A DNA stretch of 5,213 bases from an uncultured Alphaproteobacteria bacterium (GTDB taxonomy: Bacteria; Pseudomonadota; Alphaproteobacteria; Reyranellales; Reyranellaceae), in assembly GCA_903929895.1 (NCBI GenBank), contig CAIYWM010000991.1:1-5213 (forward strand). The letters are read 5' to 3'. Below, piece after piece: positions 1 to 5,213 of this stretch. Every line of letters starts with the position of its first letter. Position 1 is the stretch's first letter. A program made the position numbers and the translations under genes. The notes beneath the pieces are model-generated. The model had not been told where the DNA came from. It ran no database searches and worked only from the letters and a program-made list of their open reading frames with translations.

Positions 1-83
1 CCCTGCTGGGCACCTTTGATCAGAGACCGCTAAAGGTCCCTGGCTGCGCTCGGGATGACAATGGAGAGTGGTCGAAGAGACGC
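1..83. other. Gene-free left margin with palindromic sequence
   Basis: No coding frame with family-like sequence is visible between the window edge and the stop codon of the methionine synthase gene (TAA at 84-86, minus strand). The stretch holds a palindromic repeat-like segment, described separately, followed by about 20 bases of unremarkable spacer. No U-tract terminator is visible behind the gene. Confidence 0.6.
8..60 (-). repeat. Palindromic intergenic repeat-like element (partial extent unknown)
   Basis: Read on the minus strand, this segment starts GTCATCCCGAGCGCAGCCAG and continues into GGGACCTTT. That resembles a dispersed intergenic repeat that I recall seeing in many copies in several high-GC bacterial genomes; this is memory, not a search. 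Structure is visible directly. Bases 8-10 plus 12-18 pair with 31-40, giving GGG/CCC, then ACCTTT/AAAGGT, then one G-T pair. C11 is bulged and the loop is 12 bases. A second, weaker hairpin (38-54, CCC against GGG with GC pairs inside) would compete for bases 38-40, so the two folds exclude each other. The element lies just downstream of the operon's last gene and could be a transcript-end hairpin, but it lacks a T-tract. Its left boundary may be outside the window. Confidence 0.45.
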
Positions 84-1103
84 TTAAGCGAACGCTTTCC
101 GCGCCAGCGCAGCACCTTCGCTCAGCGCGCGCAGCTTGCCGTAGGCGACGCCGAGCGTCATCGGGGCCATGCCGCAATTGGTGCAGGCCTGGATGCGCTC
201 GGGATCGACGAACTCGGTGGCGAGCTTCAAGGTTGCGGCCACTTCCTCCGGCGTTTCGATCCTGTCGGAGGCGACGTTGATGGCGCCGACCAGCACGGTC
301 TTGGTCTTCAGGAGCTTCATCAGCTCGGGTGGCACGTGGCTGTCGCGGCATTCCAGCGAGACCTGCTGGATCGAGCTGCGGTCGAGCGCCGGGAAGGTCT
401 GCTCGTACTGACGCCAGCTCTCGCCCAGCGTCTCCTTCCACTTGTTGTTGGCCTCGATGCCGTAGCCGTAGCAGATGTGAACGGCGGTGGTGCACTTCAG
501 CCCCTCGGCAGCCTTCTCCAGCGCCGGCACACCCCAGTCGACCGTCTCGTTGAGGTAGACGTTGAAGGCGGGCTCGTCGAACTGCACGATGTCGACGCCC
601 AGCGCTTCGAGGTCCTTCGCTTCCTGGTTCAGGAGCTCGGCAAAGGCGAAGGCCATCTTCACGCGATCGCCGTAGTAGCCGTCGGCTAGGGTATCGATCA
701 GCGTCATCGGGCCGGGCAGGGTGAACTTGAGCTTGCGCGAGGTGGCGGCGCGGGCGATGCGCGCCTCGCGCTCGTGCACGAACTTGCGGCGCTTCAGGGC
801 CGAGGTGACGGTCGGGCAGTCGGCGTCGTAGCGGTTGTTGCGAATGCCCATGCGGACCTTCTTGTCGAAGTCGACGCCGTCGACCTCGGCCAGGAAGCCA
901 TGCACGAAATGCTGCCGCGCCTGCTCGCCATCGCTCACGATGTCGAGGCCGGCCTCTTCCTGGCGGCGGATGGCGAGGAAGGTGGCATCGTCCTTGGCCT
1001 CGAACAGCGGCTCTCCGGACAGCGTCCACGGTGCCCACAGGACGTTGGGCGTGGCCAGCCAGGCCGGCTTGGGCAGGCTGCCCGCAAGCGTCGTCTCGAA
1101 CAT
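84..1103 (-). CDS. Core-MetE methionine synthase (MetE C-terminal domain only, MesD-like)
   Basis: This 339-residue enzyme should transfer a methyl group to homocysteine to make methionine in the cytoplasm. It matches only the C-terminal catalytic barrel of cobalamin-independent MetE; full MetE is about 750 residues, so the N-terminal folate-binding half is absent. All expected zinc/thiol-activating ligands are present: His209 and Cys211 (HICYGYG), Glu251 (SLECRDSH) and Cys310 (TNCGMAP). Other family blocks are AGSLPKP (7-13), SDGEQ (57-61), LPGPMT (129-134) and QFDEPAF (174-180). The overall pattern is closest, from memory, to the MesD type of folate-independent core-MetE proteins. MesD is reported to need oxygen and a partner, MesX (DUF1852), which is not in this window. 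The methyl donor is therefore unknown. The ATG at 1103 has a good ribosome-binding site (GAGG at 1111-1114, 7 bases away). It begins 15 bp after hemY ends, so co-transcription is likely. The family is certain; the MesD subtype is probable. Confidence 0.94.
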   Translation of the reverse strand: MFETTLAGSLPKPAWLATPNVLWAPWTLSGEPLFEAKDDATFLAIRRQEEAGLDIVSDGEQARQHFVHGFLAEVDGVDFDKKVRMGIRNNRYDADCPTVTSALKRRKFVHEREARIARAATSRKLKFTLPGPMTLIDTLADGYYGDRVKMAFAFAELLNQEAKDLEALGVDIVQFDEPAFNVYLNETVDWGVPALEKAAEGLKCTTAVHICYGYGIEANNKWKETLGESWRQYEQTFPALDRSSIQQVSLECRDSHVPPELMKLLKTKTVLVGAINVASDRIETPEEVAATLKLATEFVDPERIQACTNCGMAPMTLGVAYGKLRALSEGAALARKAFA

Positions 1104-1110
1104 GGCGTTT

Positions 1111-1116
1111 CCTCTT
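1111..1116 (-). promoter_or_regulatory. Ribosome-binding site of the methionine synthase gene
   Basis: The minus strand reads AAGAGG here, 7 bases before the ATG at 1103. It lies almost directly behind the hemY stop codon (TAA at 1119-1121), so ribosomes finishing hemY could re-initiate. It supports the 1103 start. Confidence 0.7.
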
Positions 1117-1118
1117 TT

Positions 1119-2516
1119 TTAACTTGTCGTGTTGCTCGGGACCGGCACGGGCAGGTTGGATCCGCGCGGCGATGACGCAAGCGCCTCGGACGGCACGCTT
1201 TCGGGCGGCAGGATCTGTCCGTAGGTGCCGGGCGCCCGCCATTGCAGCGTACCGAAGGCGCCGCAGCTCTCGCAGACCGGCCGCCAGCCCTCGTGATGGG
1301 CGCCGCACGCGTTGCAGCGCCAGGCGCGATCGGCCGGCGCATCGGCGGCCCGGGCGAGCCAGCCGCGCACCTTGTCTTGTCCGGTCTGCTCGCGCTCCTC
1401 GACCTCGGCCATGAGGCGGCAGACGCGGGTCGACGGATTGCTGCCGGCGGCGCTGTCGAGATGGCGGCGCGCCTCGCCCCACAGGCCGGCATCGAGCGAG
1501 GCCTGGGCCAGCATCAGGTGGCTTTCGATGTCGGTCGGATTGAGACCGGCCAGCCGACGCACGACGCCGATCCTCTTGAGCGCCTCGGTCTCGCCCGACG
1601 CGTCGAGATAGAGCGACGCGAGATCGGGATGCGGCGCCAGCGCCCAGCCGCGCTCGATCGTCTTCATCGCCTTCTTCGGGTCACCCGCCTTGAGCTGAAG
1701 CTCGGCGAGGCGCCGCGTCACGGCGATGCGTTCCGGCGCCAGCGCGAACGCATCGCGGGCCAGCGCCAGCGCGTCGCTGGGACGGCCTTCGCGCTCGGCC
1801 TCGCGGCTGCGCTCGACCTCCAGCAGGGCCTTCAGGGTGCGGCCCTTGTCCGCCGTGACGACCTTGCGCCGGATGCCCGTCTCCAGCGTCTCCTGCGCGG
1901 TCCTCCACTGGCCGACCTGCGCCTGCATGTCGAACAGCGCATGCACGACCCACGGCGTCTGCGGCCGCAGCCGGAAGGCGCGTTCGGCATGGGCCAGCGC
2001 CTGGGCCTGGTCGCCGTCGCGCAACGACTGGCCGATCAGGCCGCGCAGCCCGAGGAAGGCCATCTGGTCGTCGTCGACCATGGCGGTGAAGGCGCGCCGG
2101 GCCCCGTCGCGGTCGCCGTTGAGCTGCGCCGCCTGCGCCGAGAGGAGGAGGGTGAGGGCCGGTTCGGACAGGAGCTGTTCAGCCTTGCGCGCATGCTTCT
2201 GGGCTTCCACGCCATCGCCGGCGGCGACCGCAGCGAGTCCCTGGGTCAGCTCGCGGTAGCCGCGACGGCGGCGGCTCTCGCCCCAGCCTTCCAGCAGCGC
2301 GCCGGGGGCGCCGACGATCCAGCGGTAGAAAAGCCATCCGCCGACGCTTACCAGGATCAGCACGAGCACGGAGATCAGCACCACGCCGACGCTGGTATCG
2401 AGCCGCCAGCCGCGGAACTCGGCGGTGACGGAGCCCGGCCGTTCGGCCAGCCACACCGCGCCCAGCATCGCCACGATGGCGAAGACGAACCAGAGGATGG
2501 TGCGCAGGATCGTCAT
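1119..2516 (-). CDS. HemY-type TPR inner-membrane protein with C-terminal zinc ribbon
   Basis: This is the 465-residue proteobacterial HemY, encoded in heme operons. It is not the Bacillus protoporphyrinogen oxidase of the same name: no FAD-binding GxGxxG region is present. Two N-terminal membrane helices are visible (about residues 4-24 and 42-65), with a short periplasmic loop. A long helical, TPR-like region (about 85-395) faces the cytoplasm; examples are the repeats around 165-185, 245-262 and 270-295. Residues 400-426 form a zinc-ribbon/rubredoxin-like knuckle with Cys401, Cys404, Cys415 and Cys418 (CxxC-x10-CxxC), resembling the C-terminal metal site of LapB/YciM. The last 35 residues are proline- and serine-rich and probably disordered. 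The gene starts 8 bp after the Mic60-like ORF ends; its weak AGG-type ribosome-binding site overlaps that stop, which suggests translational coupling. In purple alphaproteobacteria the TPR gene next to mic60 (called Orf52) has been linked to envelope contact sites. Its exact role in heme synthesis is unproven. Confidence 0.92.
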   Translation of the reverse strand: MTILRTILWFVFAIVAMLGAVWLAERPGSVTAEFRGWRLDTSVGVVLISVLVLILVSVGGWLFYRWIVGAPGALLEGWGESRRRRGYRELTQGLAAVAAGDGVEAQKHARKAEQLLSEPALTLLLSAQAAQLNGDRDGARRAFTAMVDDDQMAFLGLRGLIGQSLRDGDQAQALAHAERAFRLRPQTPWVVHALFDMQAQVGQWRTAQETLETGIRRKVVTADKGRTLKALLEVERSREAEREGRPSDALALARDAFALAPERIAVTRRLAELQLKAGDPKKAMKTIERGWALAPHPDLASLYLDASGETEALKRIGVVRRLAGLNPTDIESHLMLAQASLDAGLWGEARRHLDSAAGSNPSTRVCRLMAEVEEREQTGQDKVRGWLARAADAPADRAWRCNACGAHHEGWRPVCESCGAFGTLQWRAPGTYGQILPPESVPSEALASSPRGSNLPVPVPSNTTS

Positions 2517-2524
2517 GGCAGGAC

Positions 2525-3739
2525 CTACCGGGCCGAGCCGAGCAGGGTGACGGCCTGCGAGGAGATCTGGTCGGCCGCCTGCTTGGCCGCGAGATGGGCT
2601 TGGGCGCGCGACAGCCAGCCGGCGGTGGCCCGCGCCGTCGGAGGCGGCAGCGTCTTCACCAGCGCGACCGCCTTGGCAAGATCGCCGGCCTCGAGGGCGG
2701 CTTCGGCCCGCGCGAGCTTTGCTTCCGTGCCGTCGCCTTCGACGTCGTTGCCGACGCGGCGCAGGGAAACCAGCCCACGGACCTTGCCGAGCAGCCGCTC
2801 GCCGAACGAGTCGTCGGCGAGATCGTCGGCCAGCGCTGCCTTGGCGACGGCCGGGAACTCCGCCACCAGCGCAGGCCGCGACGCGACGCCGGTCTGGGCA
2901 TAGGTCTGCAAGGCCGCGGCGCTCTCGGTCAGCCTGGCGTCGCCCTGGGCCAGCGGCGTCAGCAAAGCGAGGTCGGTGGCAAAGGGCAGGCCGGATTCGA
3001 CGGCCGCGCTCAGCCGCGCCGCAATGCCGATGAGAGCTGAGGCCCGCGCGGCGCTCACCGCCTTCTGCTCTCCGGCGTTCCGCGCGCTCGCCTCGCCGCG
3101 CGCCTTGTCGACGGCCTCGGCCAGCAGCTTCGTCTGGTCGCGCTGCACGGCGACCGTCTGGTCGATCGTCTGCACGGTGTTGCGCATCGTGGCGAGTTCG
3201 AGCCGCAGGGTGGCGAGCTCCTTTTCCTGCTCCGGGCTGGGACCTGCCTGCGTCGCTGCTGGCGCCGGCGTTGCCGCTTCGGGCGCTGCGGGGCGGCTTT
3301 CCAGCGCCTCGATCTTGCGGCGCAGGTCGGCGATCGCCGGATCGGGGCCGCTGCCTGCGGGGCTGCCCGGCCGCTCCGCCGCGGCGGCCGAGGCCGCGCG
3401 CACCCGCTTGTCTAGGTCATCGAGGCGCGCCGAAATCTCGCGCTTGGCCGCCTCCACGGAGGCGTTGGCGACGGCGGCCGCATCCTGGCGAACCTGCTGC
3501 AGGTCGAGCGCCGGCGACGGCGGCACCGCAGCCGCCCCCTGGCCCTGCCACAGCGCGCGGATCTCGGCCGGCCAGTAGGGCAGGCTGATCAGAGCGCCGG
3601 CCAGCACCAAGGAGGAGGCGACCAGTCCGGTGATGAAGGCCCCGATCACCCCAAGGCCGCGGCGAACCTGCACCGGCGGGGGCGCCACGGGAGAAGCCGG
3701 CGGCGCAGCCGTCTCGGGAGAAGAAGGTGTGTCGCTCAT
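2525..3739 (-). CDS. Possible separately initiated Mic60/HemX-like protein (internal start of the fusion frame)
   Basis: This alternative product of the same frame as the HemD fusion begins at the internal ATG at 3739 and would be 404 residues. In its numbering the membrane helix is about 28-56, the coiled-coil region about 80-245 and the mitofilin-like C-terminus about 345-400. The length and the short charged/Pro-rich N-terminus before a single membrane helix are normal for stand-alone alphaproteobacterial mitofilin-like proteins, which are usually separate from HemD. AGAAGGA lies 9 bases upstream. Mic60-type proteins bend and bridge membranes (cristae in mitochondria, intracytoplasmic membranes in purple alphaproteobacteria); that role here is inferred from family and position. 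It may be made instead of, or in addition to, the fusion. Confidence 0.5.
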   Translation of the reverse strand: MSDTPSSPETAAPPASPVAPPPVQVRRGLGVIGAFITGLVASSLVLAGALISLPYWPAEIRALWQGQGAAAVPPSPALDLQQVRQDAAAVANASVEAAKREISARLDDLDKRVRAASAAAAERPGSPAGSGPDPAIADLRRKIEALESRPAAPEAATPAPAATQAGPSPEQEKELATLRLELATMRNTVQTIDQTVAVQRDQTKLLAEAVDKARGEASARNAGEQKAVSAARASALIGIAARLSAAVESGLPFATDLALLTPLAQGDARLTESAAALQTYAQTGVASRPALVAEFPAVAKAALADDLADDSFGERLLGKVRGLVSLRRVGNDVEGDGTEAKLARAEAALEAGDLAKAVALVKTLPPPTARATAGWLSRAQAHLAAKQAADQISSQAVTLLGSAR

Positions 3740-4495
3740 GATGCTCGGTCCTTCTACGGCGGCCACTGCTGCTTCCACGGGCAGCCGGTCGATCTCGTCC
3801 AGCACGGACTGGCGGGTGGGGCGTGCTGCCGCCACCGTTGCCTTGAATGAGAGGGCGCTCAAGGGCTGGAGCGCCGCAGGGCTGATGCCGATGGCGGTGA
3901 TGTTCGACAGCGAGGCGGAAAGTCCTGCCTCCTGCACCAGCCGGGCAAACAGGTCGGAGGCGCGCGGCGAGAAGAACATCGCGGCGTCGAGCGCGCGGGC
4001 CTCGATCGCGGCGCGCGCCGAGTCGGGCAGGGCGGTCTCCTCGCGCGCCTCGTACAGGGCCACGCGGCGCACCTCGAAGCCGTCCGGGGCGAGGGCTGCC
4101 GCGAAATCCTGGGCGACGTCGACGCCGGACACGTGAAGGAGAGGACCGGCCTTGGGATCGAGGCGCGATCGCGCGAGATCGGCCAGCGCCTGGCCGTCGC
4201 CCGCGGCGGACGTTACTGAGACGAAGCCCAGCCCCTCGGCGGTCGAGGCGGTGGTGTCGCCGACCGCCAGGATGGGCTTGCCGCGCTGCTCGCTGGCTTC
4301 GGCCAGGGCACGCGCACCGTTGGCGCTGCTCAGCAGGATGGCCTGGCATCCGGAAAGATCCGCGGCGAACTCGGCCGGCGGATGCAGGATCTCGAGACGG
4401 AACAGGGGCGCGATGACGGGGACATGGCCGCGCTGGGCCAGCGCCGTCGCCAGCGTGGTCGCCTCGCGTTCCGGCCGGGTGATCAGCACGCGCAT
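2525..4495 (-). CDS. Uroporphyrinogen-III synthase fused in frame to a mitofilin/Mic60-like membrane protein
   Basis: This is a 656-residue continuous reading frame. Residues 1 to about 238 are uroporphyrinogen-III synthase, which cyclises hydroxymethylbilane with inversion of ring D. Visible family blocks are LITRP (4-8), SSANGARAL (56-64), AVGDTTA (77-83), HVSG (121-124), FFSPRAS (174-180), AIGISPAA (201-208) and ARPT (224-227). Residues from about 253 are a mitofilin/HemX-like protein. It has a short Pro/Ala-rich N-terminus, one membrane helix (about 280-308), an Ala/Pro-rich linker with predicted coiled coil (about 332-495), and a C-terminal mitofilin-like segment (about 600-650, including AGDLAKAV and AGWLSRAQ). 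The HemD part should be cytoplasmic and the coiled coil periplasmic. The frame is open as far as 4735, but ATG 4495 is chosen because LITRP follows it at once and GGAGG precedes it. An internal ATG at 3739 also has a ribosome-binding site, so a separate Mic60 product is possible. The fusion as sequenced is clear; whether it is biological is less sure. Confidence 0.9.
   Translation of the reverse strand: MRVLITRPEREATTLATALAQRGHVPVIAPLFRLEILHPPAEFAADLSGCQAILLSSANGARALAEASEQRGKPILAVGDTTASTAEGLGFVSVTSAAGDGQALADLARSRLDPKAGPLLHVSGVDVAQDFAAALAPDGFEVRRVALYEAREETALPDSARAAIEARALDAAMFFSPRASDLFARLVQEAGLSASLSNITAIGISPAALQPLSALSFKATVAAARPTRQSVLDEIDRLPVEAAVAAVEGPSIMSDTPSSPETAAPPASPVAPPPVQVRRGLGVIGAFITGLVASSLVLAGALISLPYWPAEIRALWQGQGAAAVPPSPALDLQQVRQDAAAVANASVEAAKREISARLDDLDKRVRAASAAAAERPGSPAGSGPDPAIADLRRKIEALESRPAAPEAATPAPAATQAGPSPEQEKELATLRLELATMRNTVQTIDQTVAVQRDQTKLLAEAVDKARGEASARNAGEQKAVSAARASALIGIAARLSAAVESGLPFATDLALLTPLAQGDARLTESAAALQTYAQTGVASRPALVAEFPAVAKAALADDLADDSFGERLLGKVRGLVSLRRVGNDVEGDGTEAKLARAEAALEAGDLAKAVALVKTLPPPTARATAGWLSRAQAHLAAKQAADQISSQAVTLLGSAR
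3749..3755 (-). promoter_or_regulatory. Internal ribosome-binding site before the Mic60-like segment
   Basis: The minus strand reads AGAAGGA, ending 9 bases before the in-frame ATG at 3739. It lies in the join between the HemD and Mic60-like parts, where codons are unusually rich in third-position A. This suggests the site was kept for ribosome binding rather than for its amino acids. Confidence 0.5.
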
Positions 4496-4499
4496 GACG

Positions 4500-4504
4500 C
4501 CTCC
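4500..4504 (-). promoter_or_regulatory. Ribosome-binding site that fixes the hemD start
   Basis: GGAGG on the minus strand ends 4 bases before the ATG at 4495. It decides the start against the open frame that continues upstream to 4735, whose first 80 residues are only a shadow of ogt. A perfect 5-bp inverted repeat (GCCGG at 4508-4512, CCGGC at 4518-4522) sits directly upstream; in DNA this GC-rich it may be chance. Confidence 0.7.
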
Positions 4505-4541
4505 GTAGCCGGGGCGTCCGGCCGACGCAACGGCAGAGAAA

Positions 4542-5006
4542 TTAAAGAAGCACGACGCCTTCCAGCGCCAGCAGCTGGCGTTTGGTCGGCAGGCCCTGGC
4601 CGCCGGAGAAGCCGCCTTCCCTGCCGCCGCTGCCCAGAACCCTATGGCATGGCACGATGATGGGGATGGGATTGCGCCCGCAGGCCGTGCCGACGGCGCG
4701 GGCGCCGGAACCCAGGGCCATCGCCATGCCGCCATAGGTCGCTGTGCCGCCGAAGGGAATTTCGCGCATCATCTTCCAGACGCTCTTCTGGAAGTCGGTG
4801 CCGCGCGCGGCGAGCGGCAGGTCGAACCCCTTGAGCTTGCCCGCGAAGTACCGGTCGAGCTGGCGCTTCGCCTCCTCGAGCACTGGCGCAGACGAAACCT
4901 TGCGGGCCTGTTCAGCGGCGCCGGCCCAGCGTACCGAGGTCACCGCGTCATGATCCGCCTCGACGGCCAACCGGCCGACCGGGCTGTCGACGTAACAAAT
5001 GGACAT
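4542..5006 (-). CDS. Methylated-DNA--protein-cysteine S-methyltransferase (Ogt)
   Basis: This 154-residue suicide DNA-repair protein takes the alkyl group from O6-alkylguanine or O4-alkylthymine onto its own cysteine. Residues 1 to about 68 are the small N-terminal ribonuclease-like domain (SPVGRL at 8-13). From about 71 (DFQKSVWKMMREIPFG) comes the catalytic domain. It carries the helix-turn-helix YGGMAMALG (91-99), the arginine finger Arg103 in ARAVG, Asn112, the active-site motif PCHR with acceptor Cys120, GGFSGG (131-136) and the C-terminal Glu149. Everything needed for activity is present. The frame stays open upstream to 5162, but homology begins at MSICYVDSP, so ATG 5006 is chosen; longer forms would overlap the divergent gene. 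No good ribosome-binding site precedes 5006, which may mean a leaderless message. The gene ends 46 bp before hemD with no visible terminator, so some read-through into hemD is likely. It lacks the Ada N-terminal regulatory domain. Confidence 0.94.
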   Translation of the reverse strand: MSICYVDSPVGRLAVEADHDAVTSVRWAGAAEQARKVSSAPVLEEAKRQLDRYFAGKLKGFDLPLAARGTDFQKSVWKMMREIPFGGTATYGGMAMALGSGARAVGTACGRNPIPIIVPCHRVLGSGGREGGFSGGQGLPTKRQLLALEGVVLL

Positions 5007-5012
5007 ACGGCA

Positions 5013-5042
5013 AGCGTAGCGCCCGCCTCCGGCATTTGCCAA
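5013..5042 (-). promoter_or_regulatory. Possible sigma70-type promoter of ogt
   Basis: The minus strand has TTGGCA (5037-5042) and, 18 bases further on, TACGCT (5013-5018). The -35 hexamer is close to consensus and the -10 is weak (TA and final T only). A transcript starting 6-7 bases after the -10 would begin at or next to the ogt ATG (5006), giving a leaderless mRNA. That would explain the missing ribosome-binding site. This was read by eye and chance is a real alternative. Confidence 0.25.
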
Positions 5043-5067
5043 CATGGGGGTAATGTCTGGGGGAGTG

Positions 5068-5213
5068 ATGACGAAGGGCTTGAGGTCCTCGAAGAACGGC
5101 CCGAGCCGCCGCGCGCTGCTCGGCGGCGGCGCCGTGCTGGCGTCGACGCTTGCCCTTCCCAAGCTTGCGCTCGCGCAGCCCGGACCGCGCCGTCAACAGC
5201 CCGAATCCGGGCC
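5068..5213 (+). CDS. Tat-exported protein, N-terminal part only (runs off the right edge)
   Basis: The reading frame is open to the window end and encodes 48 residues from ATG 5068. It begins with a classic twin-arginine signal: basic n-region, SRRALL motif (residues 13-18, Arg14-Arg15), an Ala/Leu/Gly hydrophobic stretch (about 16-35) and a probable signal-peptidase site after ALA (34-36), before QPGP. The product should be exported folded to the periplasm. Third codon positions are strongly G/C (about 41 of 48), which fits a real gene. An in-frame ATG at 5053 would add MSGGV. A G-rich tract (5059-5065) precedes 5068, but its spacing is short, so the start is uncertain. The mature protein is outside the window and cannot be identified. 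The gene is divergent from ogt. Confidence 0.65.
   Translation, partial: MTKGLRSSKNGPSRRALLGGGAVLASTLALPKLALAQPGPRRQQPESG

Noticed and set aside
81..96. Small palindromes CGCTTAAGCG (81-90) and AAGCGAACGCTT (85-96) at the methionine synthase stop
   Set aside because: The arms are only 5 bases and lie mostly inside the coding end, with no T-tract. Chance is likely.
1115..1120. Run of six T as a terminator tail
   Set aside because: No GC-rich stem lies next to it. On the coding strand it is the A-run around the hemY stop, leading into the next gene's ribosome-binding site.
935..1492. 185-residue minus-strand frame spanning the hemY end and the methionine synthase start
   Set aside because: Its composition is Arg/Pro/Ala-rich. 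It crosses a real gene boundary and is a frame shadow of both genes.
1242..2903. 553-residue open frame on the plus strand
   Set aside because: It lies antisense to hemY and the Mic60-like gene. It is Arg/Gly/Ala-rich without any recognisable domain and is explained by GC-rich coding sequence on the other strand.
3417..4349. 310-residue minus-strand frame inside hemD/mic60
   Set aside because: It is a different frame of the same region, dominated by Arg/Gly/Pro with no family motif, while the overlapping frame has clear HemD and mitofilin features.
4496..4735. 80-residue N-terminal extension of HemD
   Set aside because: The extension is an out-of-frame copy of ogt coding sequence. The LITRP motif and the GGAGG site place the start at 4495.
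5007..5162. Longer N-terminus for Ogt (starts at 5162 or 5045)
   Set aside because: The added residues do not look like Ogt, no ribosome-binding site is present, and the region codes for the Tat signal peptide on the other strand.
4948..5196. 82-residue minus-strand frame near the right edge
   Set aside because: It is a shadow overlapping ogt and the divergent Tat gene, and its sequence is Arg/Gly-rich without motifs.
1..5213. CRISPR array, insertion sequence, tRNA or rRNA
   Set aside because: I saw no regularly spaced direct repeats, transposase motifs, terminal inverted repeats or RNA-gene signatures.

Overview
The window is GC-rich (roughly two thirds G+C by eye, with strongly G/C-biased third codon positions). 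It looks like chromosomal DNA of an alphaproteobacterium. The main support for that assignment is the hemD - mitofilin/Mic60-like - hemY order, which is characteristic of this class. A Rhodospirillales-like or Rhizobiales-like lineage would fit, but I cannot fix the genus.

Layout: nearly all of the window is one leftward (minus-strand) gene string. In transcription order it holds ogt (O6-alkylguanine-DNA alkyltransferase, 5006-4542), a long ORF joining uroporphyrinogen-III synthase (hemD) in frame to a mitofilin/Mic60-like membrane protein (4495-2525), hemY (TPR membrane protein, 2516-1119), and a short 'core' methionine synthase of the MetE C-terminal type (1103-84). Gaps are 46, 8 and 15 bp, and I see no terminator between the genes, so at least hemD to the methionine synthase is probably one operon. 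At the right edge a plus-strand gene begins at 5068 (or 5053), encodes a twin-arginine signal peptide and runs out of the window. It is divergent from ogt across only about 46-61 bp. The first 83 bases hold no gene. They contain a palindromic segment resembling a dispersed intergenic repeat, next to the stop of the last gene.

How the genes fit together: HemD closes hydroxymethylbilane to uroporphyrinogen III, the precursor of heme. The Mic60-like and HemY proteins are inner-membrane proteins repeatedly linked to hemD in Proteobacteria. In alphaproteobacteria they are associated with envelope and intracytoplasmic-membrane organisation rather than with a proven catalytic step in heme synthesis. 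The methionine synthase is a methyl-transfer enzyme with no obvious biochemical link to heme, placed directly behind hemY.

The points most worth a second look are the in-frame HemD-Mic60 join, which retains an internal start with its own ribosome-binding site; the methionine synthase at the end of this operon without its usual MesX-type partner in view; the C-terminal four-cysteine zinc ribbon on HemY; and the palindromic repeat at the left edge. I did not find a convincing new defence or mobile system.
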